Below, piece by piece: positions 1 through 6,509 of a DNA stretch of 6,536 nt. Position numbers and translations under genes: made by a program. The first letter of the stretch is position 1; the number at the start of each line of letters is the position of its first letter. Under the pieces are notes generated by a model. It saw only the letters and a list, made by a program, of their open reading frames with translations, was not told the DNA's origin and did not search any database. Source of the stretch: Candidatus Gallibacteroides avistercoris (lineage in GTDB: Bacteria; Bacteroidota; Bacteroidia; Bacteroidales; CHK158-818); assembly GCA_018714665.1 (NCBI GenBank), contig DVNA01000225.1, positions 1-6,536 on the forward strand. Direction: 5' to 3'.

Positions 1-790
1 GTACTACGGTATAGCCACATCTTAATCCGGTAAAGCCGGCTGTCTTGGAAAAACTCTTAAATTCAATGGCTACCTGCTTGGCTCCTTTGATCTCATAAAT
101 ACTGTGAGGGACGTTGTTTTCGCGGATATAAGCTTCATATGCCGCATCAAACAAAATCAAAATATCATTTTCAAGGGCATAGTCCACCCACTTTTTCAGT
201 TCCTGTTTTTTCAAGGCTGTCCCGGTAGGATTGTTGGGCAGGCACAAATAAATGACATCAGGACGTATGACAGGCAACTCCGGTACAAAATTATTCTCAG
301 CATTACAAGGAATGTAAACAATATTGCTCCACGAACCGTTTTCCTGTCGTTCGCCGGCCCGACACCCCATGACATTCGTATCTACATACACCGGATATAC
401 CGGATCGGTTACTGCTATGCGGTTGTCCTTGCTCAAAATATCGCCGATATTGCCGGTATCGCTTTTGGCACCGTCGCTTACAAAGACCTCGTCCGGGTCG
501 AGCGAGATGCCACGAGCTTCGTAATCGTGCTTGATAATTGCATCTATCAGAAAACGGTATCCTTGTTCGGGACCATACCCCCGAAATGTTTCGGCAACAG
601 CCATTTCATCGGTAGCCTTATGCAGAGCTTCAATCGCAACCGGAGGCAGCGGCAAAGTTACATCCCCAATACCTAATCGTATGACTCTGGCCTCGGGATG
701 TATCACCTTGAATGAATTTACCTTTTTGGCTATTTCCGAAAAAAGATAACTTTCCGATAGTTTTAAAAATTGTTCGTTAACTAATGCCAT
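1..790 (-). CDS. dapL: LL-diaminopimelate aminotransferase DapL, 3' end cut by the window edge
   Basis: Reading leftward from ATG at 790-788 gives 263 residues with no stop before the window edge. The family is about 410 residues long, so roughly the last third is missing. It is a fold-type I PLP aminotransferase that converts tetrahydrodipicolinate plus glutamate directly to LL-DAP in the cytoplasm, bypassing the acylated intermediates of the DapD/DapC/DapE route. Visible landmarks: N-terminal MALVNEQFLKLSESYLFSEI; a RLGIGDVTLPLPP substrate-side segment (38-50); GYGPEQGY (71-78); VSDGAKSDTGNI (104-115) in the cofactor phosphate-binding region; NNPTG (186-190); D215 and Y218 contacting PLP; and SFSKTAGFTG with K249 as the Schiff-base lysine. 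It starts 10 bases after the dapF stop, so the two are probably cotranscribed. The start follows an A/T-rich sequence without a Shine-Dalgarno, normal for Bacteroidota. The SFSK..GFTG motif, the dapF neighbour and the match to the DapL N-terminus make other aminotransferases unlikely. Confidence 0.95.
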   Translation of the reverse strand, partial: MALVNEQFLKLSESYLFSEIAKKVNSFKVIHPEARVIRLGIGDVTLPLPPVAIEALHKATDEMAVAETFRGYGPEQGYRFLIDAIIKHDYEARGISLDPDEVFVSDGAKSDTGNIGDILSKDNRIAVTDPVYPVYVDTNVMGCRAGERQENGSWSNIVYIPCNAENNFVPELPVIRPDVIYLCLPNNPTGTALKKQELKKWVDYALENDILILFDAAYEAYIRENNVPHSIYEIKGAKQVAIEFKSFSKTAGFTGLRCGYTVV

Positions 791-800
791 ATCTTTATCG

Positions 801-1652
801 TTATTCGTTTACTACGCTTTTATATAAAAAATCGCCCTCAAAAACGGTTTCGGCAGGACCGGTCATAAAGAGATGATCGGAGATGGAATCCCATTCTATT
901 TCAAGGTCTCCGCCCAACAGTCTCAACGTTGCTTTTCGGTCAGCAAACCCATTGGCAACAGCGGCCACCAAAGAGGCACACGCCCCCGTCCCGCAAGCCA
1001 GGGTCTCGCCTGCCCCTCGCTCCCACACTCTCATTTTCAACTCCCGTGGTGAAACAACCTGTACAAACTCGACATTGGTCCGTTCCGGAAACAAGGGATG
1101 ATTTTCTATCATCGCCCCGATACGATGCAAATCATCACCCGCTATATCGGGCATAAAAATTACGGCATGAGGATTTCCCATCGACACGCAAGTAACCCGA
1201 AACTCCTCACCTCCTACTGCGATCGATTCATTAATAACGGCATCTCCTTTTATAGACACGGGTATAAGCGCGGGGCTGAACCGGGGAACCCCCATATCCA
1301 CACGCACACGTACCACTTTCCCTTCTTCTACAAATAATTTCAATATTTTTACGCCCGATTTGGTTTCGAGGCTTATCTCTTTCTTGTCGGTCATTCCGTG
1401 ATCATACACATATTTTCCGACGCAACGCGATGCATTACCACACATCTGGGCTTCCGAACCATCGGCATTGAACATTCTCATCCTGAAATCACACCTATCG
1501 GAAGGCATTATGAGAACCAATCCGTCTGAACCAACACCGAAATGGCGATCGCTGATTTTTTTCGACAAAGTATGCGGATCGTCTATTTTCTCTTCAAAAC
1601 AATTGATGTAAACATAATCGTTTCCGGCTCCTTGCATCTTCGTAAATCTCAT
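801..1652 (-). CDS. dapF: Diaminopimelate epimerase DapF
   Basis: This 283-residue protein is of normal family length. DapF is a cofactor-independent epimerase that converts LL-DAP to meso-DAP by a two-cysteine, two-base mechanism, supplying peptidoglycan cross-linking and lysine synthesis. The N-terminus MRFTKMQGAGNDYVYINC is the usual opening of the family. GVGSDGL (39-45) and FNADGSEAQMCGNASRC (61-77) contain the first catalytic cysteine, C71. MGNPHAV (158-164), ERGAGET (211-217) and ACGTGACAS (219-227) contain the second cysteine, C220. Both active-site cysteines are therefore intact. The reading frame stays open upstream to an ATG at 1748, but I chose 1652 because the conserved family start lies there, the extra 32 residues are low-complexity and unlike DapF, and a good promoter (1714-1746) lies inside that extension. 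It is the first gene of a leftward dapF-dapL pair. Confidence 0.97.
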   Translation of the reverse strand: MRFTKMQGAGNDYVYINCFEEKIDDPHTLSKKISDRHFGVGSDGLVLIMPSDRCDFRMRMFNADGSEAQMCGNASRCVGKYVYDHGMTDKKEISLETKSGVKILKLFVEEGKVVRVRVDMGVPRFSPALIPVSIKGDAVINESIAVGGEEFRVTCVSMGNPHAVIFMPDIAGDDLHRIGAMIENHPLFPERTNVEFVQVVSPRELKMRVWERGAGETLACGTGACASLVAAVANGFADRKATLRLLGGDLEIEWDSISDHLFMTGPAETVFEGDFLYKSVVNE

Positions 1653-1713
1653 AATAAATTTCTTTTTGCTATCACAACAGTAAAAAAAATATCTTTTTGC
1701 TTGTTTTACGCTG

Positions 1714-1746
1714 CAAATATAACCATAATGATAAATACTTGTCAAC
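1714..1746 (-). promoter_or_regulatory. Probable dapF-dapL promoter, Bacteroidota -33/-7 type
   Basis: On the minus strand TATATTTG at 1721-1714 matches the Bacteroidota -7 consensus TAnnTTTG exactly. GTTG at 1746-1743 is a three-out-of-four match to the -33 TTTG, 21 bases upstream, which is within the usual spacing. Transcription would start near 1708, giving a leader of about 55 bases before the dapF ATG at 1652. The leader is A-rich next to the start codon. Activity is inferred from pattern and position only. Confidence 0.6.
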
Positions 1747-1840
1747 ATAACGCATATCTTTTTATATATTTAAATACTCACACTTTCAAATTAACAGATA
1801 TTTACCATACAACCCATCTTTTTGTTTCTACAACCATATA

Positions 1841-1870
1841 AATAACAACAAATATGTATCGTTTGTTATT
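1841..1870. repeat. 8-base inverted repeat between the two divergent promoters
   Basis: AATAACAA at 1841-1848 is perfectly complementary to TTGTTATT at 1863-1870, with a 14-base spacer. It lies about 95 bases upstream of the dapF -33 element and about 25 bases upstream of the carA -33 region. It could be a binding site for a dimeric regulator. In such A/T-rich DNA it could also be chance. Confidence 0.3.
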
Positions 1871-1893
1871 TTATTCAAACATTGTGTTTTCTG

Positions 1894-1927
1894 TTTTATG
1901 ATTTTCCCAGAGATTTCATTATCTTTG
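1894..1927 (+). promoter_or_regulatory. Probable carAB promoter, Bacteroidota -33/-7 type
   Basis: TATCTTTG at 1920-1927 matches the -7 consensus TAnnTTTG perfectly. A weaker -33 element is present as TTTTATG at 1894-1900: read as TTTA or TATG it lies 19-21 bases upstream, three of four bases matching TTTG. Transcription would begin near 1933, leaving a leader of about 95 bases before the carA ATG at 2029. Confidence 0.6.
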
Positions 1928-1930
1928 CAT

Positions 1931-2028
1931 GGTTTTTCAATAGGAAACCGGTTTGCAGGTATCTATATACAATGTATAAAAGTACCGAACAACACTAAGA
2001 GTAGTGTAAATTACAATTTGAATTATAT
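1931..2028 (+). promoter_or_regulatory. carA leader with small inverted repeats and a possible 8-codon upstream frame
   Basis: The predicted carA leader holds several short self-complementary elements. GGTTT at 1931-1935 can pair with AAACC at 1945-1949, which competes with the 10-base palindrome AAACCGGTTT at 1945-1954. TATAC-AAT-GTATA spans 1966-1978. A perfect 6-bp hairpin, ACACTA-AGAG-TAGTGT, spans 1992-2007, ending 21 bases before the carA start. None is followed by a T-tract, so none looks like an intrinsic terminator. A tiny frame at 1972-1998 encodes MYKSTEQH and stops inside the 1992-2007 hairpin. It has no marked arginine or other regulatory-codon run. A control role is possible but not shown, and I recognise no known riboswitch or PyrR-type site. 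Confidence 0.3.
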
Positions 2029-3099
2029 ATGCAAAAAGACAAACCTGTTTCATTGATTCTCGACAATGGAACCGTATTTCACGGAAAATCATTCGGTTTC
2101 GAGAAGCCTGCATCGGGAGAGGTGGTTTTCAGTACAGCCATGGTAGGTTATCCCGAAAGCCTCACAGACCCCTCCTATTCAGGCCAGTTACTCACCATTA
2201 CCTATCCCCTAGTTGGAAATTACGGCGTTCCAGACGCCTCATCGTTCAACAATCTTTCTACTTTTTACGAATCGGAGAAAATTCATGCAGAGGCCATTAT
2301 CGTTTCAGACTATTCATTTGAATACAGCCATTGGAATGCGGTAAAGAGCTTGTCCGAGTGGCTCCAAGAAGAGCAGGTAGCCGGCGTATATGGAATCGAC
2401 ACGCGCGAATTGACCAAACAGTTGCGAGAAAACGGTTCGATGAAAGGAAAATTAATCCTTGAAAACGGTGAAGATATCGATTTTATCGATCCCAACCTGA
2501 TCAATCAAGTGGCTAAGGTATCTTGTAAAGAGGTCATACGATACGGAACCGGTAAGAAAAAAATCGTTTTGGTTGATTGCGGCGTAAAACACAACATTCT
2601 CCGATGCCTCTTAAAACGGGACGTTACCGTCATACGCGTTCCGTGGGACTACGATTTTAACCAGCTCGATTTCGACGGCTTGTTCATCTCGAACGGACCG
2701 GGCGACCCTGATATGTGCCAGACTACTGTAAACAACATCCAAAAAGCCATGCAAGGAGACTTCCCCATATTCGGTATTTGCATGGGAAACCAGTTATTAG
2801 CAAAAGCCGGCGGCGCACAGACCTACAAACTTAAATACGGCCACCGCAGCCATAACCAGCCCGTACGCATGGTGGGAACGAACCGTTGTTTCATCACCTC
2901 CCAAAATCACGGCTTCGCCGTCGATAACAACACCCTGTCCGAGGAATGGGAGCCGCTCTTCATCAACATGAACGACGGCACGAACGAAGGGATACGGCAC
3001 AAAACCAAGCCCTACTTCTCGGCACAATTCCATCCGGAAGCATCCAGCGGCCCTACCGATACGGAATTTCTGTTCGACGAATTTGTAAACATGATATAA
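2029..3099 (+). CDS. carA: Carbamoyl phosphate synthetase small (glutaminase) subunit CarA
   Basis: This 356-residue protein hydrolyses glutamine and passes ammonia through a tunnel to CarB for carbamoyl phosphate synthesis. The N-terminal CPSase small-chain domain (about 5-150) has the signatures GEVVFSTAMVGYPESLTDPS (30-49) and TYPLVGNYG (58-66), plus GIDTRELTKQLR (122-133). The C-terminal class I glutamine amidotransferase domain (about 177-356) has FISNGPGDP (219-227), the nucleophile C251 in FGICMGNQ, SQNHGFAVD (291-299), and the H335/E337 pair in FHPEA. All triad positions are intact. The ATG at 2029 is the only start that fits the family; it has no Shine-Dalgarno, as expected for Bacteroidota. 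CarA lies directly upstream of carB in the same frame. Several motifs (HWNAVKSLSEWLQ, YGHRSHNQP, MNDGTNEGI) resemble the animal CAD glutaminase domain, as I remember it, more than E. coli CarA. Confidence 0.98.
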   Translation: MQKDKPVSLILDNGTVFHGKSFGFEKPASGEVVFSTAMVGYPESLTDPSYSGQLLTITYPLVGNYGVPDASSFNNLSTFYESEKIHAEAIIVSDYSFEYSHWNAVKSLSEWLQEEQVAGVYGIDTRELTKQLRENGSMKGKLILENGEDIDFIDPNLINQVAKVSCKEVIRYGTGKKKIVLVDCGVKHNILRCLLKRDVTVIRVPWDYDFNQLDFDGLFISNGPGDPDMCQTTVNNIQKAMQGDFPIFGICMGNQLLAKAGGAQTYKLKYGHRSHNQPVRMVGTNRCFITSQNHGFAVDNNTLSEEWEPLFINMNDGTNEGIRHKTKPYFSAQFHPEASSGPTDTEFLFDEFVNMI

Positions 3100-3132
3100 T
3101 TGGCGTACGTTTCAAAACAAAACAACACAATG
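3097..3132 (+). other. In-frame carA-carB junction with a single stop codon
   Basis: The carA TAA (3097-3099) is followed by ten sense codons (3100-3129, encoding LAYVSKQNNT if translated internally) and then the carB ATG at 3130, all in one frame. No other in-frame stop separates the genes. The linker is A/C-rich, polar and short, with no Shine-Dalgarno for carB. The TTG at 3100 could formally act as a start, but CarB proteins begin near the 3130 ATG, shortly before the conserved VLVLGSGALKIGEAGEFDYS segment. Confidence 0.85.
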
Positions 3133-6100
3133 AATCGAAATACATCTATCAAAAAAGTTTTAGTTTTAGGATCGGGAGCTCTCAAAATCGGAGAAGCCGG
3201 CGAATTCGACTACTCCGGATCGCAGGCTCTCAAAGCACTGCGCGAAGAGGGCATCTACACCATACTGATCAATCCGAACATCGCTACGGTACAAACCTCC
3301 GAAGGCATCGCCGACAAAATATACTTTTTACCCGTAACCCCTTATTTCGTAGAAAAAGTAATCCGGAAAGAGTCGCCCGACGGCATTTTGCTCGCTTTCG
3401 GAGGACAGACAGCCTTAAACTGCGGGGTGAAACTCTACCAGTCGGGGGTACTCGAAAAGTACCACGTTCAGGTGCTGGGAACTCCCGTTCAGGCCATTAT
3501 CGATACCGAAGACCGCGAACTCTTCGTAAAAAAACTCGACCAGATAAACGTCAAAACCATCAAAAGCGTTGCCGTAGAGAACATAGAAGATGCACGAAAA
3601 GCGGCCGCACAACTGGGCTATCCGGTCATCATCCGGGCCGCATACGCTCTGGGCGGACTGGGTAGCGGCTTCTGCGACGACGAGCAACAGTTGAACGTGG
3701 TGGCCGAAAAAGCGCTATCGTTCTCCCCTCAGCTACTCATCGAGAAATCGCTGAAAGGGTGGAAAGAGATTGAGTACGAAGTGGTACGCGACCGCTTCGA
3801 CAACTGCATTACCGTTTGTAACATGGAAAATTTCGACCCGCTGGGAATCCACACGGGCGAAAGCATCGTAGTGGCTCCCTCGCAGACACTGACCAACAGC
3901 GAATACCACAAACTGCGCGAACTGGCCATCCGCATCATCCGCCACATCGGAATCGTGGGCGAATGTAACGTCCAATACGCTTTCGACCCTCAATCGGAAG
4001 ATTACCGGGTGATCGAGGTAAACGCCCGGTTAAGCCGGTCGTCGGCTCTGGCCTCCAAAGCTACCGGTTACCCGTTGGCATTCGTCGCTGCCAAACTGGG
4101 ATTGGGTTACGGCCTGTTCGATTTGAAAAACTCCGTTACCAAAACAACTTCGGCATTCTTTGAACCCGCCCTCGACTACATTGTATGTAAAATTCCCCGT
4201 TGGGATCTAGGAAAATTCCAGGGTGTAGATAAAGAGTTGGGATCAAGCATGAAATCGGTAGGCGAGGTGATGTCTATCGGACGTACGTTTGAAGAAGCTA
4301 TCCAAAAAGGATTGCGCATGATCGGCCAAGGGATGCATGGATTCGTTGAAAACAAAGATCTTGTCATCCCCGATATAGATAGAGCCCTGCGCGAACCGAC
4401 CGACAAACGGATATTCGTCATCAGCAAAGCATTCCGGGCAGGATACACCATAGACCAGATACACGATTTGACCAAGATAGACCGGTGGTTCTTACAAAAA
4501 CTGCATAACATTATCCAAACGGCCGAAGAGTTGGAACAACTGCCCGTACCACAAGGAGACAACTGTTTCCCCGATGATAAGATCGAGCTGTTGCGCAAAG
4601 CCAAAATGCAGGGATTTTCAGATTTCCAAATCGCCCGCGCTCTTTGGAAAGGGGGCATCGAAGACAAGAAGATTCTGCAAGTGCGCAACTTCCGCAAACA
4701 AAGAGGCATCGTTCCGGTTGTCAAACAAATAGATACACTGGCCGCCGAATATCCCGCCCAAACCAATTATCTTTATTTGACCTATAACGGAACGGGCAAC
4801 GATGTAAAATACGTAGGCGACCGACGTTCCGTAGTTGTTCTGGGTTCGGGAGCTTATCGCATAGGGAGTTCGGTAGAGTTCGACTGGTGTAGTGTAAACG
4901 CCTTGAATACCATCCGAAAAGAGGGATGGCGGTCGGTTATGATCAACTACAATCCAGAAACCGTATCGACCGACTACGATATGTGCGACCGGCTCTATTT
5001 CGACGAATTGACCTTCGAGCGGGTTATGGACATTCTGGAAATGGAAAACCCGTACGGCGTTATCCTCTCGGTAGGAGGGCAAATACCCAACAACCTGGCC
5101 ATGCGGCTGGATCAGCAGCAAGTCAACATATTAGGGACATCTGCCCAAAGCATCGACAACGCCGAGGACCGGCATAAATTCTCCTCCATGCTCGACCGAC
5201 TCGGGGTAGATCAACCGCGGTGGAGAGAACTGACCTCGATGGACGACATATACGATTTCGTGGACGAAGTCGGGTTCCCCGTACTGGTACGCCCCTCATA
5301 CGTCCTTTCGGGGGCAGCCATGAACGTATGTTCCAACAAGGACGAGTTGGAACAATTCCTGCAACTGGCGGCCAACGTATCCAAGAGCCATCCGGTAGTA
5401 GTCAGTGCATTTATCGAACACGCCAAAGAGATCGAAATGGATGCGGTTGCCAAGAATGGTGAAATCATTATATACGCCATCTCCGAACACATCGAATTTG
5501 CCGGGGTACACTCCGGAGATGCCACCATACAATTCCCGCCGCAAAAGCTGTATGTCGAAACCGTCCGCCGGATCAAGAAAATAACCTCGAAAATTGCCAA
5601 AGAGTTGAACATCTCCGGACCGTTCAACATCCAGTTCCTGGCCAAGAACAACGACATAAAAGTAATTGAATGTAACCTCCGGGCATCGCGCAGCTTCCCG
5701 TTCGTATCGAAAGTATTGAAAATAAATTTCATCGAACTGGCCACACGAATCATGATGGGACTACCGGTAGAGAAACCGGGGAAAAACGAGTTCGACCTCG
5801 ACTACGTCGGTATCAAGGCCTCCCAATTCTCCTTTTCCAGGCTTCAAAAGGCCGACCCCGTACTGGGAGTGGATATGTCCTCCACCGGAGAGGTTGGCTG
5901 TTTAGGGGACGATACATCCGAGGCGATACTGACCTCCATGATGTCGGTAGGATACACCATCCCTCAAAAAAACATTCTGCTTTCGACCGGATCAGCCAAA
6001 CAAAAAGTAGATATGCTCGATGCTGCCCACCTGTTGCATGAAAAAGGATACCACTTGTACGCTACCGGAGGAACACACAAATTCCTAAGCGAAAACGGAA

Positions 6101-6369
6101 TTCCCTCTACCCTCGTATATTGGCCCAGCGAAAAGGGTACGCCGCAAGCGCTGGACATGTTGCGCAACAAAGAGTTGGATTTTGTGGTCAATATCCCCCG
6201 AGATTTAACTCCGAGAGAACTGGACAACGGCTATAAGATACGCCGGGCGGCCATAGACTTCAACGTACCGCTGATTACCAACGCCCGCTTGGCATCGGCC
6301 TTTATCGGAGCATTCTGCAACATGAACATAGAGGATATACAAATAAAGAGTTGGGATGAATATAAATAA
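3130..6369 (+). CDS. carB: Carbamoyl phosphate synthetase large subunit CarB
   Basis: This 1079-residue protein, close to E. coli CarB in length, makes carbamoyl phosphate from bicarbonate, ammonia from CarA and two ATP, for pyrimidine and arginine synthesis. It contains two homologous ATP-grasp halves: a carboxyphosphate half (1-400) opening VLVLGSGALKIGEAGEFDYS and a carbamoyl-phosphate half (about 566-940) opening VVVLGSGAYRIGSSVEFDW. An oligomerisation region (about 401-560) joins them and an MGS-like allosteric domain (about 946-1079) closes the protein. By alignment to E. coli CarB from memory, ATP- and metal-site residues are kept in the first half (R129, R169, E215, Q282, E296, N298, R300) and the second (R681, R721, E767, Q835, E847, N849, R851). 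I set the start at ATG 3130; a TTG at 3100 would only add ten atypical residues. Motifs such as RPSYVLSGAAMNV, ECNLRASRSFPFVSK and YDMCDRLYFDE are of the animal CPS I/CAD type. The gene shows no frameshift or lost catalytic position. Confidence 0.98.
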   Translation: MNRNTSIKKVLVLGSGALKIGEAGEFDYSGSQALKALREEGIYTILINPNIATVQTSEGIADKIYFLPVTPYFVEKVIRKESPDGILLAFGGQTALNCGVKLYQSGVLEKYHVQVLGTPVQAIIDTEDRELFVKKLDQINVKTIKSVAVENIEDARKAAAQLGYPVIIRAAYALGGLGSGFCDDEQQLNVVAEKALSFSPQLLIEKSLKGWKEIEYEVVRDRFDNCITVCNMENFDPLGIHTGESIVVAPSQTLTNSEYHKLRELAIRIIRHIGIVGECNVQYAFDPQSEDYRVIEVNARLSRSSALASKATGYPLAFVAAKLGLGYGLFDLKNSVTKTTSAFFEPALDYIVCKIPRWDLGKFQGVDKELGSSMKSVGEVMSIGRTFEEAIQKGLRMIGQGMHGFVENKDLVIPDIDRALREPTDKRIFVISKAFRAGYTIDQIHDLTKIDRWFLQKLHNIIQTAEELEQLPVPQGDNCFPDDKIELLRKAKMQGFSDFQIARALWKGGIEDKKILQVRNFRKQRGIVPVVKQIDTLAAEYPAQTNYLYLTYNGTGNDVKYVGDRRSVVVLGSGAYRIGSSVEFDWCSVNALNTIRKEGWRSVMINYNPETVSTDYDMCDRLYFDELTFERVMDILEMENPYGVILSVGGQIPNNLAMRLDQQQVNILGTSAQSIDNAEDRHKFSSMLDRLGVDQPRWRELTSMDDIYDFVDEVGFPVLVRPSYVLSGAAMNVCSNKDELEQFLQLAANVSKSHPVVVSAFIEHAKEIEMDAVAKNGEIIIYAISEHIEFAGVHSGDATIQFPPQKLYVETVRRIKKITSKIAKELNISGPFNIQFLAKNNDIKVIECNLRASRSFPFVSKVLKINFIELATRIMMGLPVEKPGKNEFDLDYVGIKASQFSFSRLQKADPVLGVDMSSTGEVGCLGDDTSEAILTSMMSVGYTIPQKNILLSTGSAKQKVDMLDAAHLLHEKGYHLYATGGTHKFLSENGIPSTLVYWPSEKGTPQALDMLRNKELDFVVNIPRDLTPRELDNGYKIRRAAIDFNVPLITNARLASAFIGAFCNMNIEDIQIKSWDEYK

Positions 6370-6382
6370 TGGATAAAACATC

Positions 6383-6509
6383 TCCGACTGGGGCCTTTAT
6401 CGAAGATCTTCCCCAGAAGTTATTCTGTAAAGGCCTATTATATCAATGAGAAGAGATTCCCGCAAGGACCCGCCTCATTACCGTACGTCGTGTAAAGAGT
6501 CGGGTTTTT
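6383..6509 (+). other. Self-complementary region after carB; possible folded RNA (three-way junction)
   Basis: Three mutually compatible pairings can be drawn. P1 pairs 6383-6389 with 6498-6504 (CCGACT/AGTCGG plus one T-G) and is followed directly by T5. P2 pairs GGCCTTTA (6392-6399) with TAAAGGCC (6428-6435), an 8-bp perfect stem whose loop contains the palindrome GAAGATCTTC (6402-6411). P3 pairs AATGAG (6445-6450) with CTCATT (6474-6479). Competing pairings exist: CTGGGG (6388-6393) with CCCCAG (6411-6416), and AAGGACCCG (6464-6472) with CGGGTTTTT (6501-6509). It begins 14 bases after the carB stop, with no evident promoter of its own, so it may be the carAB 3' UTR or a leader for a gene beyond the window. 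I do not recognise it as any named RNA family. Stems of 6 bp are expected by chance in a stretch this long. Confidence 0.3.
6464..6509 (+). terminator. Possible intrinsic terminator of carAB
   Basis: ACCCG (6468-6472) pairs with CGGGT (6501-6505), extendable through G-T and A-T pairs to AAGGACCCG/CGGGTTTTT. The loop can hold a small inner stem TTAC/GTAA (6478-6481/6492-6495). The T5 tract at 6505-6509 directly follows CGGG. The G/C core is short and the loop long, so it is a modest candidate. The alternative closing stem CCGACT/AGTCGG would place the same T5 tract after a different helix. Confidence 0.4.

Larger units (their letters stand above)
1653..2028. other. Divergent intergenic region between dapF and carA
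   Basis: This 376-base A/T-rich gap separates the leftward dapF-dapL pair from the rightward carA-carB pair. It holds one promoter pattern for each direction, an 8-base inverted repeat between them, and the carA leader. Frames crossing it (for example a 99-codon rightward frame from 1542) start inside dapF, are low-complexity, and resemble no protein I know. I see no gene here. Confidence 0.8.

Noticed and set aside
104..749. Rightward open frames opposite dapL (190, 66 and 72 codons)
   Set aside because: They lie antisense to a clearly recognisable dapL and show no family features.
1653..1748. 32-residue N-terminal extension of DapF to an upstream ATG at 1748
   Set aside because: The extension is Tyr/Cys/Lys-rich and unlike DapF, the conserved family start is the ATG at 1652, and the likely promoter lies inside the extension.
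1542..1841. 99-codon rightward frame crossing the start of dapF and the intergenic region
   Set aside because: Its first third is antisense to dapF and the rest is A/T-driven low-complexity sequence that overlaps the dapF promoter.
1898..2056. 52-codon rightward frame running from the carA promoter into carA
   Set aside because: Its ATG lies in the -33 region, upstream of the expected transcription start, and it overlaps carA in another frame.
3100..3129. TTG at 3100 as the carB start
   Set aside because: It adds ten residues before a normal CarB N-terminus, abuts the carA stop, and an ATG in the expected place follows at 3130.
2797..3665. Frames overlapping the end of carA and start of carB on both strands (78 and 239 codons)
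   Set aside because: Both lie over conserved CarA/CarB coding sequence; the 239-codon frame is Arg-rich, typical of a shifted frame in this composition.
4176..5753. Long leftward open frames inside carB (up to 196 codons)
   Set aside because: They are antisense shadows of a conserved carB reading frame; the translations are Ser/Arg-rich low-information sequence without domains.
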